A stretch of 64,000 nt of DNA from an uncultured Bacteriovoracaceae bacterium (GTDB lineage Bacteria; Bdellovibrionota; Bacteriovoracia; Bacteriovoracales; Bacteriovoracaceae), in assembly GCA_950054155.1 (NCBI GenBank), contig CATLOT010000003.1, positions 62,001-126,000 of the forward strand. The letters run 5' to 3'. The stretch's first letter is position 1, and every line of letters starts with the position of its first letter. Below, one piece after another: positions 36,583-46,264 of this stretch. The notes under the pieces were generated by a model, which had not been told where the DNA came from, did not search any database, and worked only from the letters and a program-made list of their open reading frames with translations. The position numbers were made by a program, and so were the translations under genes.

Positions 36583-36933
36583 AACCTCAATGACGGTATC
36601 CTTTAAGTTTGAGAAGTGGGGTTTATCAATAAAGCCACGAGCACCATATTTAAGACTCGACATCATAAGTTCTTCATTCCCATGCCCCGTAAAGAAGACA
36701 AAATCATCCCGGCTCCCCTTCTCGCGAGCTTCTTTGATAACTTCAATACCATCCATTTTAGGCATATTAATATCACATATGATGAGGTCGTACTGACCTT
36801 TTAAAACCTTCTCAAGTCCCTCTTGACCATCGCTTGCTGTATCAACCTCAAGGTCAAGTTTACTGAGAAGAACAGAGACTAGTTTCAAAAGTTTCACTTC
36901 GTCATCAATGATGAGTATCTTCTTCTTTGCCAT
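36568..36933 (-). CDS. CheY-like single-domain response regulator
   Basis: The 121-residue protein is a lone receiver domain: acidic pocket Asp10-Asp11, phospho-acceptor Asp54 in LIICDINMPKMDG, Thr82 in VFFTGHG and Lys104 in FIDKP. Receiver domains of this length act by protein contact rather than DNA binding. It is the last gene of an operon with a histidine kinase and a pseudo-receiver protein and overlaps the latter by 29 bases, so the kinase is the likely phosphodonor. Confidence 0.9.
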   Translation of the reverse strand: MAKKKILIIDDEVKLLKLVSVLLSKLDLEVDTASDGQEGLEKVLKGQYDLIICDINMPKMDGIEVIKEAREKGSRDDFVFFTGHGNEELMMSSLKYGARGFIDKPHFSNLKDTVIEVLGLS

Positions 36934-38449
36934 AATCTACCTCAAAACCATTACCATGAAGGTGCTTCTTTAAATTATCGATAAGGAGTGTTGGATGTTC
37001 GTTATAATAAGTAAAAACTTCTTTAGGGTCTTTATATGCAAAATTAAGAAAGACCCTGAGATAGCGCTCGGCTTCTCCGCATAAGCCTAAGATACGACAA
37101 GAATACTTCTTTTGATCTCTTCCAAGTGGACTTGGTTGAATATCAGTGATCTCAGCAGTAAGCGCAAAAGGAAACTCAAGATGGATCCAGCTCCCCTCTT
37201 CCAAACCATAGGGACAACTAAAGGTGAAACGATCCTCACTCATTTGATGTAAACATACTTCACTAATAATCCAGCCACAGCTTCTCACGTCACTATCAAT
37301 GGGGATAACACCTTGTTCAAGGCTAAGGTCTTGTAATTTTTTTTCGTTGTACTTGCTTATAAGTTCGTAAAGTATCTCTCGGGAAAGCTCTTCTTCCAGA
37401 GCTACAATTTTGTCGTAGCGAAAAACTTGTCGTAAAGCTAGCGAATGTGAGGGAGAATTCAACACGATAATGATAGGCTTATAAAATTCATCAAAGGGTA
37501 TTGCACTTTTAACCTTCAAAAGATCTTCAAAAACAAACCCTGTCAGATCACTCTCCTCTCCTTTTAGATTTGCTTCATCTTTAAGGTTAATAAAGAGAAC
37601 GCTCGGATGATGTTTACTCACTTCTTCTTTAAGAATATCAAGATCGTTAATAAAGTGAACGCGAGCATTTGCTTGATAATCGAGAAGTCGAGAAATACGT
37701 TCACTCTTCTCATCGTTTCCAATTAAAAAAATACTCCCTCTTCTTTGACGAAAGAAGTTCTTATTGGCATTGATTTCTCGTATAAAGATATCTTGGTTTA
37801 TATCATCTTTTTTTGAGATGAAACTTGGTCTCTTAAAGGGAAGTGAAAACTGATAACCTTGTTCACCCTTTTCAAGTGAGATCATTTTCTGATTCAAATC
37901 ACTAAGAAGGCTTCCTTTGATTTGAAAATCGCCTTTATTTATCTGAAAAGGCCCACTCATCAAACAATGAGGAATACCAATTTTATTAACTTTAAACGGT
38001 ATCAGGCAATTGATCCTTACCTCTAACTGACTCACACTCAAATAACGACCACTCTTATCCTCCTCAAGCTCTAATTCACATAAAAGTTTATTCCCAAAGA
38101 GATCTTCATCCTCACCTATAACCAAATAACTTTTTATAGCGTGACAGTTGGCAAGAGTAGCCTTTGAGACTAATTCGGGGTCATGTCCAAATAGTAAATA
38201 AACGCAACATCGTCTAAGGACACCATCTTTTTCTAAGAGATTAAGAACGGGGACAATTTCAGCAAAGAGAGTCTCATCCCAAGGACTAAGATCAACCAGA
38301 AGAATCTTTTTCTCCCCCTCTTCTTCATCACTGTAAAAGGAGAGATCGGGCAATGTCTTTGTCGTTATCTTCACACTAAGTGCGCCCACCTTCTTTTTTA
38401 TAAGGTCAACCACCCTCCTATTTCCACCAAAATAAAGTATTTCCTTCAT
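36905..38449 (-). CDS. Signal-transduction protein with pseudo-receiver and PilZ-like regions
   Basis: The 514-residue protein lies between a histidine kinase and a CheY-like regulator and overlaps both. Residues 1-120 and about 235-370 have the alternating strand-helix pattern of receiver domains but keep no clear phospho-acceptor set (LLVDLSPWDETL and VLFINLKDEA occupy the sites). Residues about 130-220 and 385-480 are beta-rich with Cys, and the latter resembles a PilZ or Tudor-like barrel. It may be a scaffold or output module joining kinase and regulator. Domain identities are inferred from pattern only; no homologue is named. Confidence 0.6.
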   Translation of the reverse strand: MKEILYFGGNRRVVDLIKKKVGALSVKITTKTLPDLSFYSDEEEGEKKILLVDLSPWDETLFAEIVPVLNLLEKDGVLRRCCVYLLFGHDPELVSKATLANCHAIKSYLVIGEDEDLFGNKLLCELELEEDKSGRYLSVSQLEVRINCLIPFKVNKIGIPHCLMSGPFQINKGDFQIKGSLLSDLNQKMISLEKGEQGYQFSLPFKRPSFISKKDDINQDIFIREINANKNFFRQRRGSIFLIGNDEKSERISRLLDYQANARVHFINDLDILKEEVSKHHPSVLFINLKDEANLKGEESDLTGFVFEDLLKVKSAIPFDEFYKPIIIVLNSPSHSLALRQVFRYDKIVALEEELSREILYELISKYNEKKLQDLSLEQGVIPIDSDVRSCGWIISEVCLHQMSEDRFTFSCPYGLEEGSWIHLEFPFALTAEITDIQPSPLGRDQKKYSCRILGLCGEAERYLRVFLNFAYKDPKEVFTYYNEHPTLLIDNLKKHLHGNGFEVDYGKEEDTHH

Positions 38450-39546
38450 GCAGCCTCCCTCTTATGAGAAGAACTACCTCGAGAGAGGGGAAATTCAAGA
38501 ACGAAGCACGTATTGTCACAATTATTATCAATACGAATACTCCCCTCATGTCTTTTTAAAATAGACTGAGAAAGCGATAGGCCGAGACCAGTTCCTTTCC
38601 CAATCTCTTTTTGAGTAAAAAAGGGATTAAAAATTTTCTCCTGAACATCGTTCGGTATTCCTTTACCACAATCAATAACTCTTATCTCAACTTGGTCATT
38701 AATCTCTTTTCCTGAAATTTCAATCCAAGGATTAGCAAAACCCTTCTCTTCTATTTCATCGAAGGCGTTATTAAGTAAATTGAGGACAACCTGACTTAAT
38801 TGTAACGTAAGGATATCTCCAGTCTTAGAGACAAAGCCCTCCTCAAAATTGAGTTTCAAATCTATCCCTCTTCCTTTAAATTTTTGATTACAAAGGGGAA
38901 TGACATCCTCAAATATCTTTCCAAGAGGAACAGTCTCAAACTCATCTGTGCTGGGGTCTCTTGCAATATTTCTAAGCCCCTGAATAATACGGCTGATTCT
39001 TAGGACTGTTTCATCGATATCCGTTGCAATCTCTTCAATAATAGTTGGTTCTAAGTCTTCTGACTTAACTAACTCCTTTAAGAAGTAAGTAGAAGCACTA
39101 ATAATAGACAATGGATTATTAATTTCGTGGGCAACTCCTGAGGCCATTTCTCCTAGTGCGGAAAATTGAGACTGGATAAAAATTTGCTTTTGCTGGTCTT
39201 TAATTAAAGATTCATTTTTTTTGCGTTGTGTAGCGTCGATGCCAACAATCATGACATTTTCTTTGTAAGGCACCATCGCAAGGTCTAACCAAAAGGGTTC
39301 ATAACCCTCTAATTCAAAACAGATTTCATCTCGCCAACTAAATCCTCCAGAGACATGCACAAGGATTCTCTCATAATAGTCCTTGTCATATTGACCCCAA
39401 CAAAGATCAAAAAGGCTGTTTATTTTTTCGTTTCCCACGAGATGTGCGAAGTTCTTATTAAGATCAATGACAGTCCCCTCTTTATCGACAACGATGCTAC
39501 AAGAGAAGCGGTTAAATACCTTTTCCATTTCTGTCATAATTTCCAT
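38446..39546 (-). CDS. Soluble PAS histidine kinase
   Basis: The 366-residue protein has a PAS domain (about 10-110, with VDKEGTVIDLN and WRDEICFELEG), HisKA with EMASGVAHEINNPLSII (His140), and an HATPase domain with GKGIPNDVQEK, FFTQKEIGKGTGLGLSLSQ. No membrane helix is evident. Its stop and the start of the next gene overlap by four bases (ATGA), showing translational coupling with the pseudo-receiver gene. This operon is a complete cytosolic two-component set. Confidence 0.92.
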   Translation of the reverse strand: MEIMTEMEKVFNRFSCSIVVDKEGTVIDLNKNFAHLVGNEKINSLFDLCWGQYDKDYYERILVHVSGGFSWRDEICFELEGYEPFWLDLAMVPYKENVMIVGIDATQRKKNESLIKDQQKQIFIQSQFSALGEMASGVAHEINNPLSIISASTYFLKELVKSEDLEPTIIEEIATDIDETVLRISRIIQGLRNIARDPSTDEFETVPLGKIFEDVIPLCNQKFKGRGIDLKLNFEEGFVSKTGDILTLQLSQVVLNLLNNAFDEIEEKGFANPWIEISGKEINDQVEIRVIDCGKGIPNDVQEKIFNPFFTQKEIGKGTGLGLSLSQSILKRHEGSIRIDNNCDNTCFVLEFPLSRGSSSHKREAA

Positions 39547-39729
39547 GCTTCTATTTTATATGAAGGGAAAAGAGCTCAGCGAATTTTCGTCTCTCAATTG
39601 ATCTCTTAAATCTTAAATAATGGAATTTAGAGGTGAAGCCTAATACACGATTTCCCAAGCCTGGGGCATATGTAAAGATTTTATGAAGATTATAAAGACA
39701 CCATCATATCTTATGCCAAGATAAACTGG

Positions 39730-40893
39730 CTAGAAACGAAGGTTGGTCACAGGGCAAGTAAACTTCTCAAGTCTTTCTCGGTAGTCCTGTTCAAACTCCT
39801 CTTTGCTTATGAGGGATAATTCCATGAATTTAGACTTTTTAATTTCTGCAAAGACATCAAAGGGAAGGTATTGCTCAAGAGATGAAAGACCTCCCTCTAA
39901 AGAATCGACGAGTGACTTAAAAGCTCTTATATAGCCGAATGCCTGATCTTGCCTTTTGTAGCCCTCATAAAAGGCGCCAACAATTTCCGCTTTTTCGTGA
40001 AGTTCAAGCTTACTACTCTTACCGAGGTCCTCCCCCCACTTGTCCATAAAAGGCCCTACAGGGATCAAGAAATCATTCGATCGCCTCAAGCATTTAGGTT
40101 GTCTCATGGACATATGGCGGTGATTTTCCTTTGAGCTAAATTCTTTGTTTACCGAGCCAGTATAGGCGAGAATTTTGTCATAATTCTCGTTTAATCGATG
40201 TCCTAACTTGTAGATCCTCTTATGAAAGGGATCATTTTCATCCATCTGCCATTGATCCATAACTCGATTCAAATCACCAAAATTATGGGCCATCAAAGGT
40301 GCAGCCCTCAAGAAATTGATGTGATCACGATCGTCCCTTAATTGCAGAAGAATCTGCTCTTCTTTTTTAATTTCGGCGAGGATGACAGCGGCCATCTCTT
40401 CAGAAAGTTCCTTTTTCTTATTCTTAACAAGCGCGCAATAGGCTCCTATTGCCACACTCAACCAGGTACCTTCGTGCGTACTCATCACCTCATCATTAAG
40501 GCGATTATAAGACTTACGATTGGTAACGGGTGAATAATCCCAAGTCCAAGAATCAATAGTAAGCCTGGCCATTCGATCAATATATTTCTGGATGGTACCA
40601 TGCTTCCAGAGGGACTCTCTGATTTGATTATCGACATCCGTAGGAACAAAGGTGCCTGCTGTTGTCCAATGAGCACAGAGACATATATGAAAATACTCGG
40701 CGAGATCAATATTTTTAAGGGCCTTAAGGTTCTTCTTATAGAATTGAAGTTTGGCCAGGTATTCACGCTTAGGAAGACTCGTCTCTATTTCACCGGCAAA
40801 GAGAAAGGGAGCTGTATTTTCAACATGCTTTAAGAGGATATTAGGGGCTATCCCAACCCCTTGCAGACCTGTTTTCTTACTTTTCTTACTCAT
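39730..40893 (-). CDS. Cytoplasmic protein of unknown function
   Basis: The 387-residue protein begins with a basic stretch (MSKKSKKTG) and has a helical, His- and Lys-rich body with no signal peptide. Possible metal or active residues include [16 protein letters not shown] and [11 protein letters not shown] do not recognise a family. It diverges from rluF. The region 39547-39729 in front of it holds no gene that I can support. Confidence 0.6.
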   Translation of the reverse strand: MSKKSKKTGLQGVGIAPNILLKHVENTAPFLFAGEIETSLPKREYLAKLQFYKKNLKALKNIDLAEYFHICLCAHWTTAGTFVPTDVDNQIRESLWKHGTIQKYIDRMARLTIDSWTWDYSPVTNRKSYNRLNDEVMSTHEGTWLSVAIGAYCALVKNKKKELSEEMAAVILAEIKKEEQILLQLRDDRDHINFLRAAPLMAHNFGDLNRVMDQWQMDENDPFHKRIYKLGHRLNENYDKILAYTGSVNKEFSSKENHRHMSMRQPKCLRRSNDFLIPVGPFMDKWGEDLGKSSKLELHEKAEIVGAFYEGYKRQDQAFGYIRAFKSLVDSLEGGLSSLEQYLPFDVFAEIKKSKFMELSLISKEEFEQDYRERLEKFTCPVTNLRF

Positions 40894-40959
40894 GGGTCTT
40901 GGATATCACATATTTACAAAGTTCTCATCCTTTTCTGCCTTTTATGTTATAGATTCCCA

Positions 40960-41805
40960 ATGTTTACACCAAGCCTTATACGCCTCAACAAATTTATCTC
41001 TCAAAGTGGGATGTGCTCGCGACGAGAAGCTGATCGCTACATCGAACAGGGAAAAGTCAAAATTAACGGAAAGACCGCTCAGACAGGAGACCAGGTAGGC
41101 CCCGGGGACAAGGTTTTAGTTAACGGAAACCCCATTGAGCCAAGAGATGAAGAAAGACTTGTCATGATTGCCCTTAATAAACCAGTGGGAATTGTCAGTA
41201 CAACAGAGTCAAGTGAAAGAGATAATATTGTCGATTACGTCGGACACCCTCAGCGTATATTTCCGATTGGTCGTCTCGATAAAGATTCTCAGGGTCTTAT
41301 TTTTATGACGAGTGACGGTGACATCGTTAATAAGATTCTCCGTGCTGGAAATAACCATGAAAAGGAATATTTGGTCACCGTCAACAAACCTATTACAGAT
41401 GCTTTTATCGAGGGAATGTCAAAAGGCGTGCCCATCCTTGGTCAAGTAACAAAGAAATGTAAAATTGAAAAAGTTTCTCAGAACGTTTTCAACATCACCC
41501 TTGTTCAGGGGCTTAATCGTCAAATTAGACGAATGAGTGAGTACTTTGGCTATGAAGTCGAAAAGCTTGAACGCATCAGAATTATGAATATTAGTTTGAA
41601 AGGACTCGCTCCAGGAGACTGGCGTGATCTCACAGACAGTGAACTTAGAGAGCTGGCAAAGCTAATTGAGGGGTCGTCATCTGAAGCGAAACCAAAAGCT
41701 AAATCAAACTCAGCTCCTAAGAAGAAAGCGCCTCAAGGCCCTAAACGCTCAAGCCGACCAAGAAACTCATCCCCACCTAAGAAGGATCGGCGGCGCCGGC
41801 GCTAG
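40960..41805 (+). CDS. rluF: 23S rRNA pseudouridine synthase RluF
   Basis: The frame is open from 40861, but [12 protein letters not shown] at 40960 is the natural start. The 281-residue product has an S4 RNA-binding domain (about 7-65) and a catalytic domain with [13 protein letters not shown] (Asp107), [20 protein letters not shown] and [10 protein letters not shown]. The order and wording follow E. coli RluF (YjbC), which makes pseudouridine 2604 in 23S rRNA, including an Lys/Arg/Pro-rich C-terminal tail. Such close likeness to an enterobacterial enzyme is notable in this context and may reflect transfer. Confidence 0.93.
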   Translation: MFTPSLIRLNKFISQSGMCSRREADRYIEQGKVKINGKTAQTGDQVGPGDKVLVNGNPIEPRDEERLVMIALNKPVGIVSTTESSERDNIVDYVGHPQRIFPIGRLDKDSQGLIFMTSDGDIVNKILRAGNNHEKEYLVTVNKPITDAFIEGMSKGVPILGQVTKKCKIEKVSQNVFNITLVQGLNRQIRRMSEYFGYEVEKLERIRIMNISLKGLAPGDWRDLTDSELRELAKLIEGSSSEAKPKAKSNSAPKKKAPQGPKRSSRPRNSSPPKKDRRRRR

Positions 41806-41912
41806 AGTGACCTTTTCCTTTGAGCATAAAATACGTCACAGTAGTGGTACTTTTTATCTCAGCATTATAAAGTAAGACTGAAACTTCCCAAAACCGAACA
41901 CATATTATAACT

Positions 41913-42194
41913 ATGCGAAAATATAGAAAGAATGACTGGTGGGATCTCATGATTGTGATCGAACAAGAACTCGAGAGAGACCCATCCTATAAGACATTTC
42001 TCAATCTTGCCGATGAATTAAAGTGGCGCCTTGTTGAGTCCATCTCAGAGGGAGGAAATCATAAAATCAGGGTCAAGGCTAAAGAACTAAAGGAGGTTTT
42101 TAACACCTCTTCTCTCAGCGAGACAGTTTCTGATCAAGAGCTTCAAGAGATCATGGCCATATTTGATTTTATTCTCATCAAGAAACAGATTTAG
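41913..42194 (+). CDS. Small protein upstream of TonB-receptor operon
   Basis: The 93-residue cytoplasmic protein is charged and helical, with no signal peptide (MRKYRKNDWWDLMIVIEQE). No family recognised. It is separated by five bases from the TonB-dependent receptor-like gene and by a further seven from the next gene, so the three form one operon. Confidence 0.6.
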   Translation: MRKYRKNDWWDLMIVIEQELERDPSYKTFLNLADELKWRLVESISEGGNHKIRVKAKELKEVFNTSSLSETVSDQELQEIMAIFDFILIKKQI

Positions 42195-42199
42195 GCTCT

Positions 42200-44095
42200 A
42201 TGATGACTCTTTTATTGACCACTTTTATACTTCTTTTAAATCACCCCACCTTTGCTCAAGATGTCATCACCATAGAAGAACTTCGCCACAATAAAGAGAT
42301 CCTGCAAAATTCAAGCCTTCAAGATAGGTTTCAATCCCATGCCAACTCCTCTCTTCAGGCTTCCACAGAACTTGAGCACCTCTTCTCACTACGATCCCCC
42401 GTGCTAACGGGTGGAGCTGCCGCAGGCTCATTCCTTCATTTCTTGGAGGATGTCAGTTTTCGAGCGAGGGGTTTTGGCAACACCAACTCTTTATTAGGAC
42501 TGCCCTATGAGAGCTTTAATCTCAATATTAGACCAGGTCCCCACTCCGGAGATGTTATCCATGGCAGTACCCATTTTCACTGGCCCCAGGTTAATAAAAG
42601 AAGACTCTCCCTTCTTTCTGACTTTGAAAGTTTCTATCGTCTCCAGGCCAATGGTCGCGCTAAGAAGGTCAAAGGTCACATTCTCGTTGAGGACTCATGG
42701 GGATGGAGAGATCATTCCGCCCAAAATAAGATTAAAATAGGTCTCAGTGGCGAAATAGAGGCAGCTCATTTTCCTTTGTCCTACTCTCTTTATTATTACA
42801 ATGTCGACCAGGATACAGCAGGCTATAGTGAAGACTACAAGGACAAGAGTTTAATCAAATCAAGTAACCTCACCAATGCTCAAAGAAAAGCGAATGGCTA
42901 TCTTGCTCAATTTAAAATGGGAAGAGAAAACAATCATTTTATTTTCTACACGCGCCTCCACGAGATGGATTTCAATATGCATTGGTTTCCAACCTCTCCT
43001 CAAGAGATAAATAAACACAGATCTTATGGAATTAAATTTTCAAAGGATTCAAAATGGAATAGTTCAAATTATACTCTCATCAATATTTTATCAGACTTCA
43101 CCAAGGGTGAACTCAATGAATTTCAAGAGCAACCAACCCGGTTTTCATTTATTCAAGGAGAGCATTACTCCTATGAGGTCGAGTCAAGAAGAGTTCAAAC
43201 CAACCTCAAACACCTTACGAACTGGAACAGCCCTCTCTCTACAGAACTAGGAATAACTCACCAATGGGTATCACTCGAATATAATAATAAATTAGAGGAG
43301 GGAAGTTTTGGCCGCTATCTTCGTTTGAGCGATCAAGAAAATATATACAGTCTCCTCTCCCCCTACGCCTCCCTTCTCTACAACCCCAATCTTAGTCACG
43401 AACTTTCCCTTAGACTAAATTCTTCTCAGCGTATTCAAGAAGTCAATGATCTCTATAGACGACTAGAGGGACAAGTAGAGGAAGAGCTTCCTGCAGAAAG
43501 AATCTCCTCTATTTCTTTAAATTGGAGTTACCAAAATGATCAAATCTCCTTTAAAAATAGCCTCTACTACATGGTAAAAAAGAATTTCTACTTTAGAGAT
43601 GCCGACGGAGAGAACGTATTAGGTGAAACACGCCATTATGGTCTTGAAAGTGATCTTCTTTGGCAATTCAATGCTTACTGGGATATGCAACTCTCTATCG
43701 CCCTCGGGGATCACACCTATCAGTTTGATAACCCTGTGAATGCATCCGCAAATCAAAATGAAGCCATTACCAAAGATAATACTATTGATACTGCTATTCC
43801 CTTTCAAGCTTCTACCCAAATCAACTGGTCCCCGCTATCGGGAGATAGATTTTCTCTACGCTACCTGAAAACCTCATCCTACTACTTGGACGCGGCAAAT
43901 GAGCACAAGTACTCAGGCCATTCTATTTTTGACTTTTCTTACACTAAGAAGGTCAAAAATTGGCTCCTAAGCTTTGCAATCAAAAACGTTTTTGATACAC
44001 GTTACGCTACAAGAGCTGACTACTTTAGAGGGTCCTATCGCTATTTTCCAGGGAGACCTCGCCACTACCTAAGCTCTATTCATTATATATTCTAG
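42200..44095 (+). CDS. TonB-dependent receptor-like outer-membrane protein
   Basis: The 631-residue protein has a signal peptide ending near FAQD, a region (about 75-135) resembling a reduced plug with FRARGFGNTN and GPHSGDVIHGSTHF, and a long run of barrel strands closing with VFDTRYATRADYF and FPGRPRHYLSS, the characteristic TonB-receptor C-terminus. It is shorter than most receptors (650-800) and no clear TonB box is visible. It should take up a chelate or other large substrate through the outer membrane, or be a receptor that has lost transport. Same operon as the 207-residue gene that follows. Confidence 0.8.
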   Translation: MMTLLLTTFILLLNHPTFAQDVITIEELRHNKEILQNSSLQDRFQSHANSSLQASTELEHLFSLRSPVLTGGAAAGSFLHFLEDVSFRARGFGNTNSLLGLPYESFNLNIRPGPHSGDVIHGSTHFHWPQVNKRRLSLLSDFESFYRLQANGRAKKVKGHILVEDSWGWRDHSAQNKIKIGLSGEIEAAHFPLSYSLYYYNVDQDTAGYSEDYKDKSLIKSSNLTNAQRKANGYLAQFKMGRENNHFIFYTRLHEMDFNMHWFPTSPQEINKHRSYGIKFSKDSKWNSSNYTLINILSDFTKGELNEFQEQPTRFSFIQGEHYSYEVESRRVQTNLKHLTNWNSPLSTELGITHQWVSLEYNNKLEEGSFGRYLRLSDQENIYSLLSPYASLLYNPNLSHELSLRLNSSQRIQEVNDLYRRLEGQVEEELPAERISSISLNWSYQNDQISFKNSLYYMVKKNFYFRDADGENVLGETRHYGLESDLLWQFNAYWDMQLSIALGDHTYQFDNPVNASANQNEAITKDNTIDTAIPFQASTQINWSPLSGDRFSLRYLKTSSYYLDAANEHKYSGHSIFDFSYTKKVKNWLLSFAIKNVFDTRYATRADYFRGSYRYFPGRPRHYLSSIHYIF

Positions 44096-44102
44096 GATAA
44101 CT

Positions 44103-44726
44103 ATGAAGCTTCTCTTTCTTTCCTTCACCATTCTTTTTAACCTTTCATCCTTCGCAGCCTCAATTTCCCTAAGTCCCTTTGAAATGAAGCTTGATATTCA
44201 AAAAGGCTTCACTCTTACTGGCGAAGTAGAACTTGCTTGCCGCTATGAAAAATTTGTCTTTGGCGACTCAGCTCAATTTGAAACATTTTATCAAAAACCT
44301 GTTCCTCTCAATATCAAAGTAGAAAGAGGTGTTGGCAGCGATTTTAATCGTGTTCTCATTACAAATAAGCAAGAACTATACTTTGAGTATGATGAGCTCT
44401 TTAAATTTGGTGAAGAGTGTCGCGCTAGCTTTAAAGTTCATTTCATCAGTAAGGACTACAGCCTTGGTCACACTATTCATCCAGAGAAGCCCGTCACATT
44501 TACTCTATGGAAAGGCTTTTATGATTACCAAGAAGGAGATCAAGTTTACGATCTTGAAAAGATGAGGCGCTACCTTCATAACACCACCTATTCATTTCCT
44601 ATCGACAAACGACCAAAAGATTTCTTTCTTATTCGAATCCTTCAAGATGGTAAAGAAGCTTCGACTTCCCCTTGGGTGCAAAAAGCCTACAAAGATCCAA
44701 TCACAGGACGACCAAGAAAGCCCTAA
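44103..44726 (+). CDS. Secreted protein of unknown function
   Basis: The 207-residue protein has a signal peptide (to LSSFAAS) and a beta-rich body with a Cys pair (ELACRY and EECRAS). It follows the TonB-receptor-like gene by seven bases, so it may be a periplasmic partner in uptake or assembly. Basic, Pro-rich C-terminus. No family recognised. Its end overlaps the convergent gene by four bases. Confidence 0.65.
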   Translation: MKLLFLSFTILFNLSSFAASISLSPFEMKLDIQKGFTLTGEVELACRYEKFVFGDSAQFETFYQKPVPLNIKVERGVGSDFNRVLITNKQELYFEYDELFKFGEECRASFKVHFISKDYSLGHTIHPEKPVTFTLWKGFYDYQEGDQVYDLEKMRRYLHNTTYSFPIDKRPKDFFLIRILQDGKEASTSPWVQKAYKDPITGRPRKP

Positions 44727-45295
44727 GAACACTCACTATTCTTGGCATATAGCCTTTTAATGACCTCGACCTTACTTCCATCAAAGTTCGCGCGTAGGAA
44801 ACAGTACTTCTTACTTTTATTCCTGAGCTGAATGACCCATGAATTATTGTCATAGAATTCGATTTGGCAGAAATGAGAACTCTCAAAGAATGAGTTCTTC
44901 TCTAAAGCCTTCCTAATATATTTCGTTAATAATTCTAAAGATAGTTTCGGTTGGGATAAAAAGGGATCAAAACGTACTTTGTCTTCGACCACTTGAAAAG
45001 GAAAGGTCATAGAGTTTATCGAGCAACTCTTTCCCTCTATCTTTGGCAGTGAAATAAAACTCGCGTAGACCTGCCCTTGAGTCTTTTCACATCTTACTAC
45101 GCTAATTTTTATGGACTGAGCGCCCAGACCCTTTATCTGTGAAAATTCATCACTCTCTCTTACTTGAGACTGAATATCTTTTTGAGAGGACTTTGATAGA
45201 GGTTCCTGGGAACACTTAAGAATCGGGCTACGCCCAAGGCAAGGCGTTATAAAGAAAATAAAAATGAAAGTCGTTAATTTGTACAAATTGACCAC
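44723..45295 (-). CDS. Secreted Cys-containing protein of unknown function
   Basis: The 190-residue protein has a signal peptide ending near PCLGRS and then Cys at LKCSQ, VRCEK, KSCSIN, HFCQI, KYCFL and a C-terminal ECS, suggesting disulphides. No enzymatic motif is visible. It is downstream of and in the same direction as the OmpA lipoprotein, whose terminator lies between them. Not recognised. Confidence 0.6.
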   Translation of the reverse strand: MVNLYKLTTFIFIFFITPCLGRSPILKCSQEPLSKSSQKDIQSQVRESDEFSQIKGLGAQSIKISVVRCEKTQGQVYASFISLPKIEGKSCSINSMTFPFQVVEDKVRFDPFLSQPKLSLELLTKYIRKALEKNSFFESSHFCQIEFYDNNSWVIQLRNKSKKYCFLRANFDGSKVEVIKRLYAKNSECS

Positions 45296-45340
45296 CTAAT
45301 AAATTGAACCTTATTGTAAAGGATGGCCTTAAACAAATAA

Positions 45341-45363
45341 AGAAAAAGGGGCTACGCGCCCCT
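45341..45363 (-). terminator. Rho-independent terminator of OmpA lipoprotein gene
   Basis: On the minus strand AGGGGC, a five-base loop and GCCCCT form a perfect GC-rich stem followed by TTTTTCT, seven bases after the stop of the gene at 45370. This is the clearest terminator in the window. Confidence 0.85.
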
Positions 45364-45369
45364 CTTTTA

Positions 45370-45870
45370 TTAATTACTTGAAACAGTGATTTTTTCTTGG
45401 TCAGTCCTAATTTGGATAACAACACGCCTGTTAATTTCACTTTCCGCTTTATCCATCGTTTCAACAACAGGACGTTCCTCACCAAAACTCTCGACTTCTA
45501 TTGATTCTGCTCTAAGACCTTTATTGACAAGGGCCTCTTTTACTTTCATCGCCCTCTTGTAGCCTAGTTTATAGTTGTACTCTTCTGGACCAATCAGGTC
45601 TGCATGACCTTTAAGAATGATTGTTTTTGTTTCTGGGTTTTGCCTAAGGGTATCAACCACAGATTCAATTTCCCCAGTTTCCTCCATTGGGACCTCAGCG
45701 GAATCAAAAGCAAAGTTAACAACTCCGACCTTCATTGGTGTTGTCGGGAGATTTGTTTGAGCGGCTGGTATTGGCTCATTCTCACCCATCATAACGTCTT
45801 CCTTTTTATTAGAGGAAGAGCAAGAAGCAAGTGATAGACCTAAAATTAATGGTAATACTAAGTTTTTCAT
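45370..45870 (-). CDS. OmpA-family peptidoglycan-binding lipoprotein (Pal-like)
   Basis: Start at 45870, preceded by AGGAGAAAAT, gives 166 residues with lipobox LASC (Cys17). After a linker, the OmpA domain begins at VGVVNFAFDSAEV, with LKGHADLIGPEEYN and GYKRAMKVKEAL, and ends NRRVVIQI, covering the peptidoglycan-binding loop with Asp and Arg in the usual positions. It would tether the outer membrane to the wall. Longer frames up to 45918 lack a signal sequence. Followed by the terminator at 45341-45363. Confidence 0.88.
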   Translation of the reverse strand: MKNLVLPLILGLSLASCSSSNKKEDVMMGENEPIPAAQTNLPTTPMKVGVVNFAFDSAEVPMEETGEIESVVDTLRQNPETKTIILKGHADLIGPEEYNYKLGYKRAMKVKEALVNKGLRAESIEVESFGEERPVVETMDKAESEINRRVVIQIRTDQEKITVSSN

Positions 45871-45981
45871 ATTTTCTCCTATTTCCTTATAAGAAAGAAG
45901 CATTCCTTCCTTGTTCACTATCTATAATATCTGGTTTTGAAATTTAAAATTCTCAAGATTGTTTATCTATTGTTTAAATCT

Positions 45982-46176
45982 CTACACAGTAACAATGAGA
46001 ACCCCAAAGACCACCAATAAAATAACGGTGGCAATTTGAAAGAGGGGCTTACTGTGAATAGAATTGTCTCGATGCCCTGGGGGACTTTTAGCCTTAGTCC
46101 TCTTAGTAAGGACTAGAAAGCCAATTGTAAAAAGTGCTGCAAGGGCTAGCCATATAGGCCACGAAAAGATTGTCAT
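45982..46176 (-). CDS. Small two-helix membrane protein
   Basis: The 64-residue protein has two hydrophobic helices (WPIWLALAALFTIGFLVL and FQIATVILLVVFGVLIVTV) joined by a basic loop. AAGGAGGAATAC precedes the ATG. No family recognised. It lies alone between the OmpA lipoprotein and the giant secreted protein. Confidence 0.7.
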   Translation of the reverse strand: MTIFSWPIWLALAALFTIGFLVLTKRTKAKSPPGHRDNSIHSKPLFQIATVILLVVFGVLIVTV

Positions 46177-46264
46177 TTGTATTCCTCCTTGCCTTAAGAG
46201 TAATACAGAATGCCAAGAGAAAGCTTTGCTTCCCTATGAAGAACTTGTGTAATTTTATACACTT

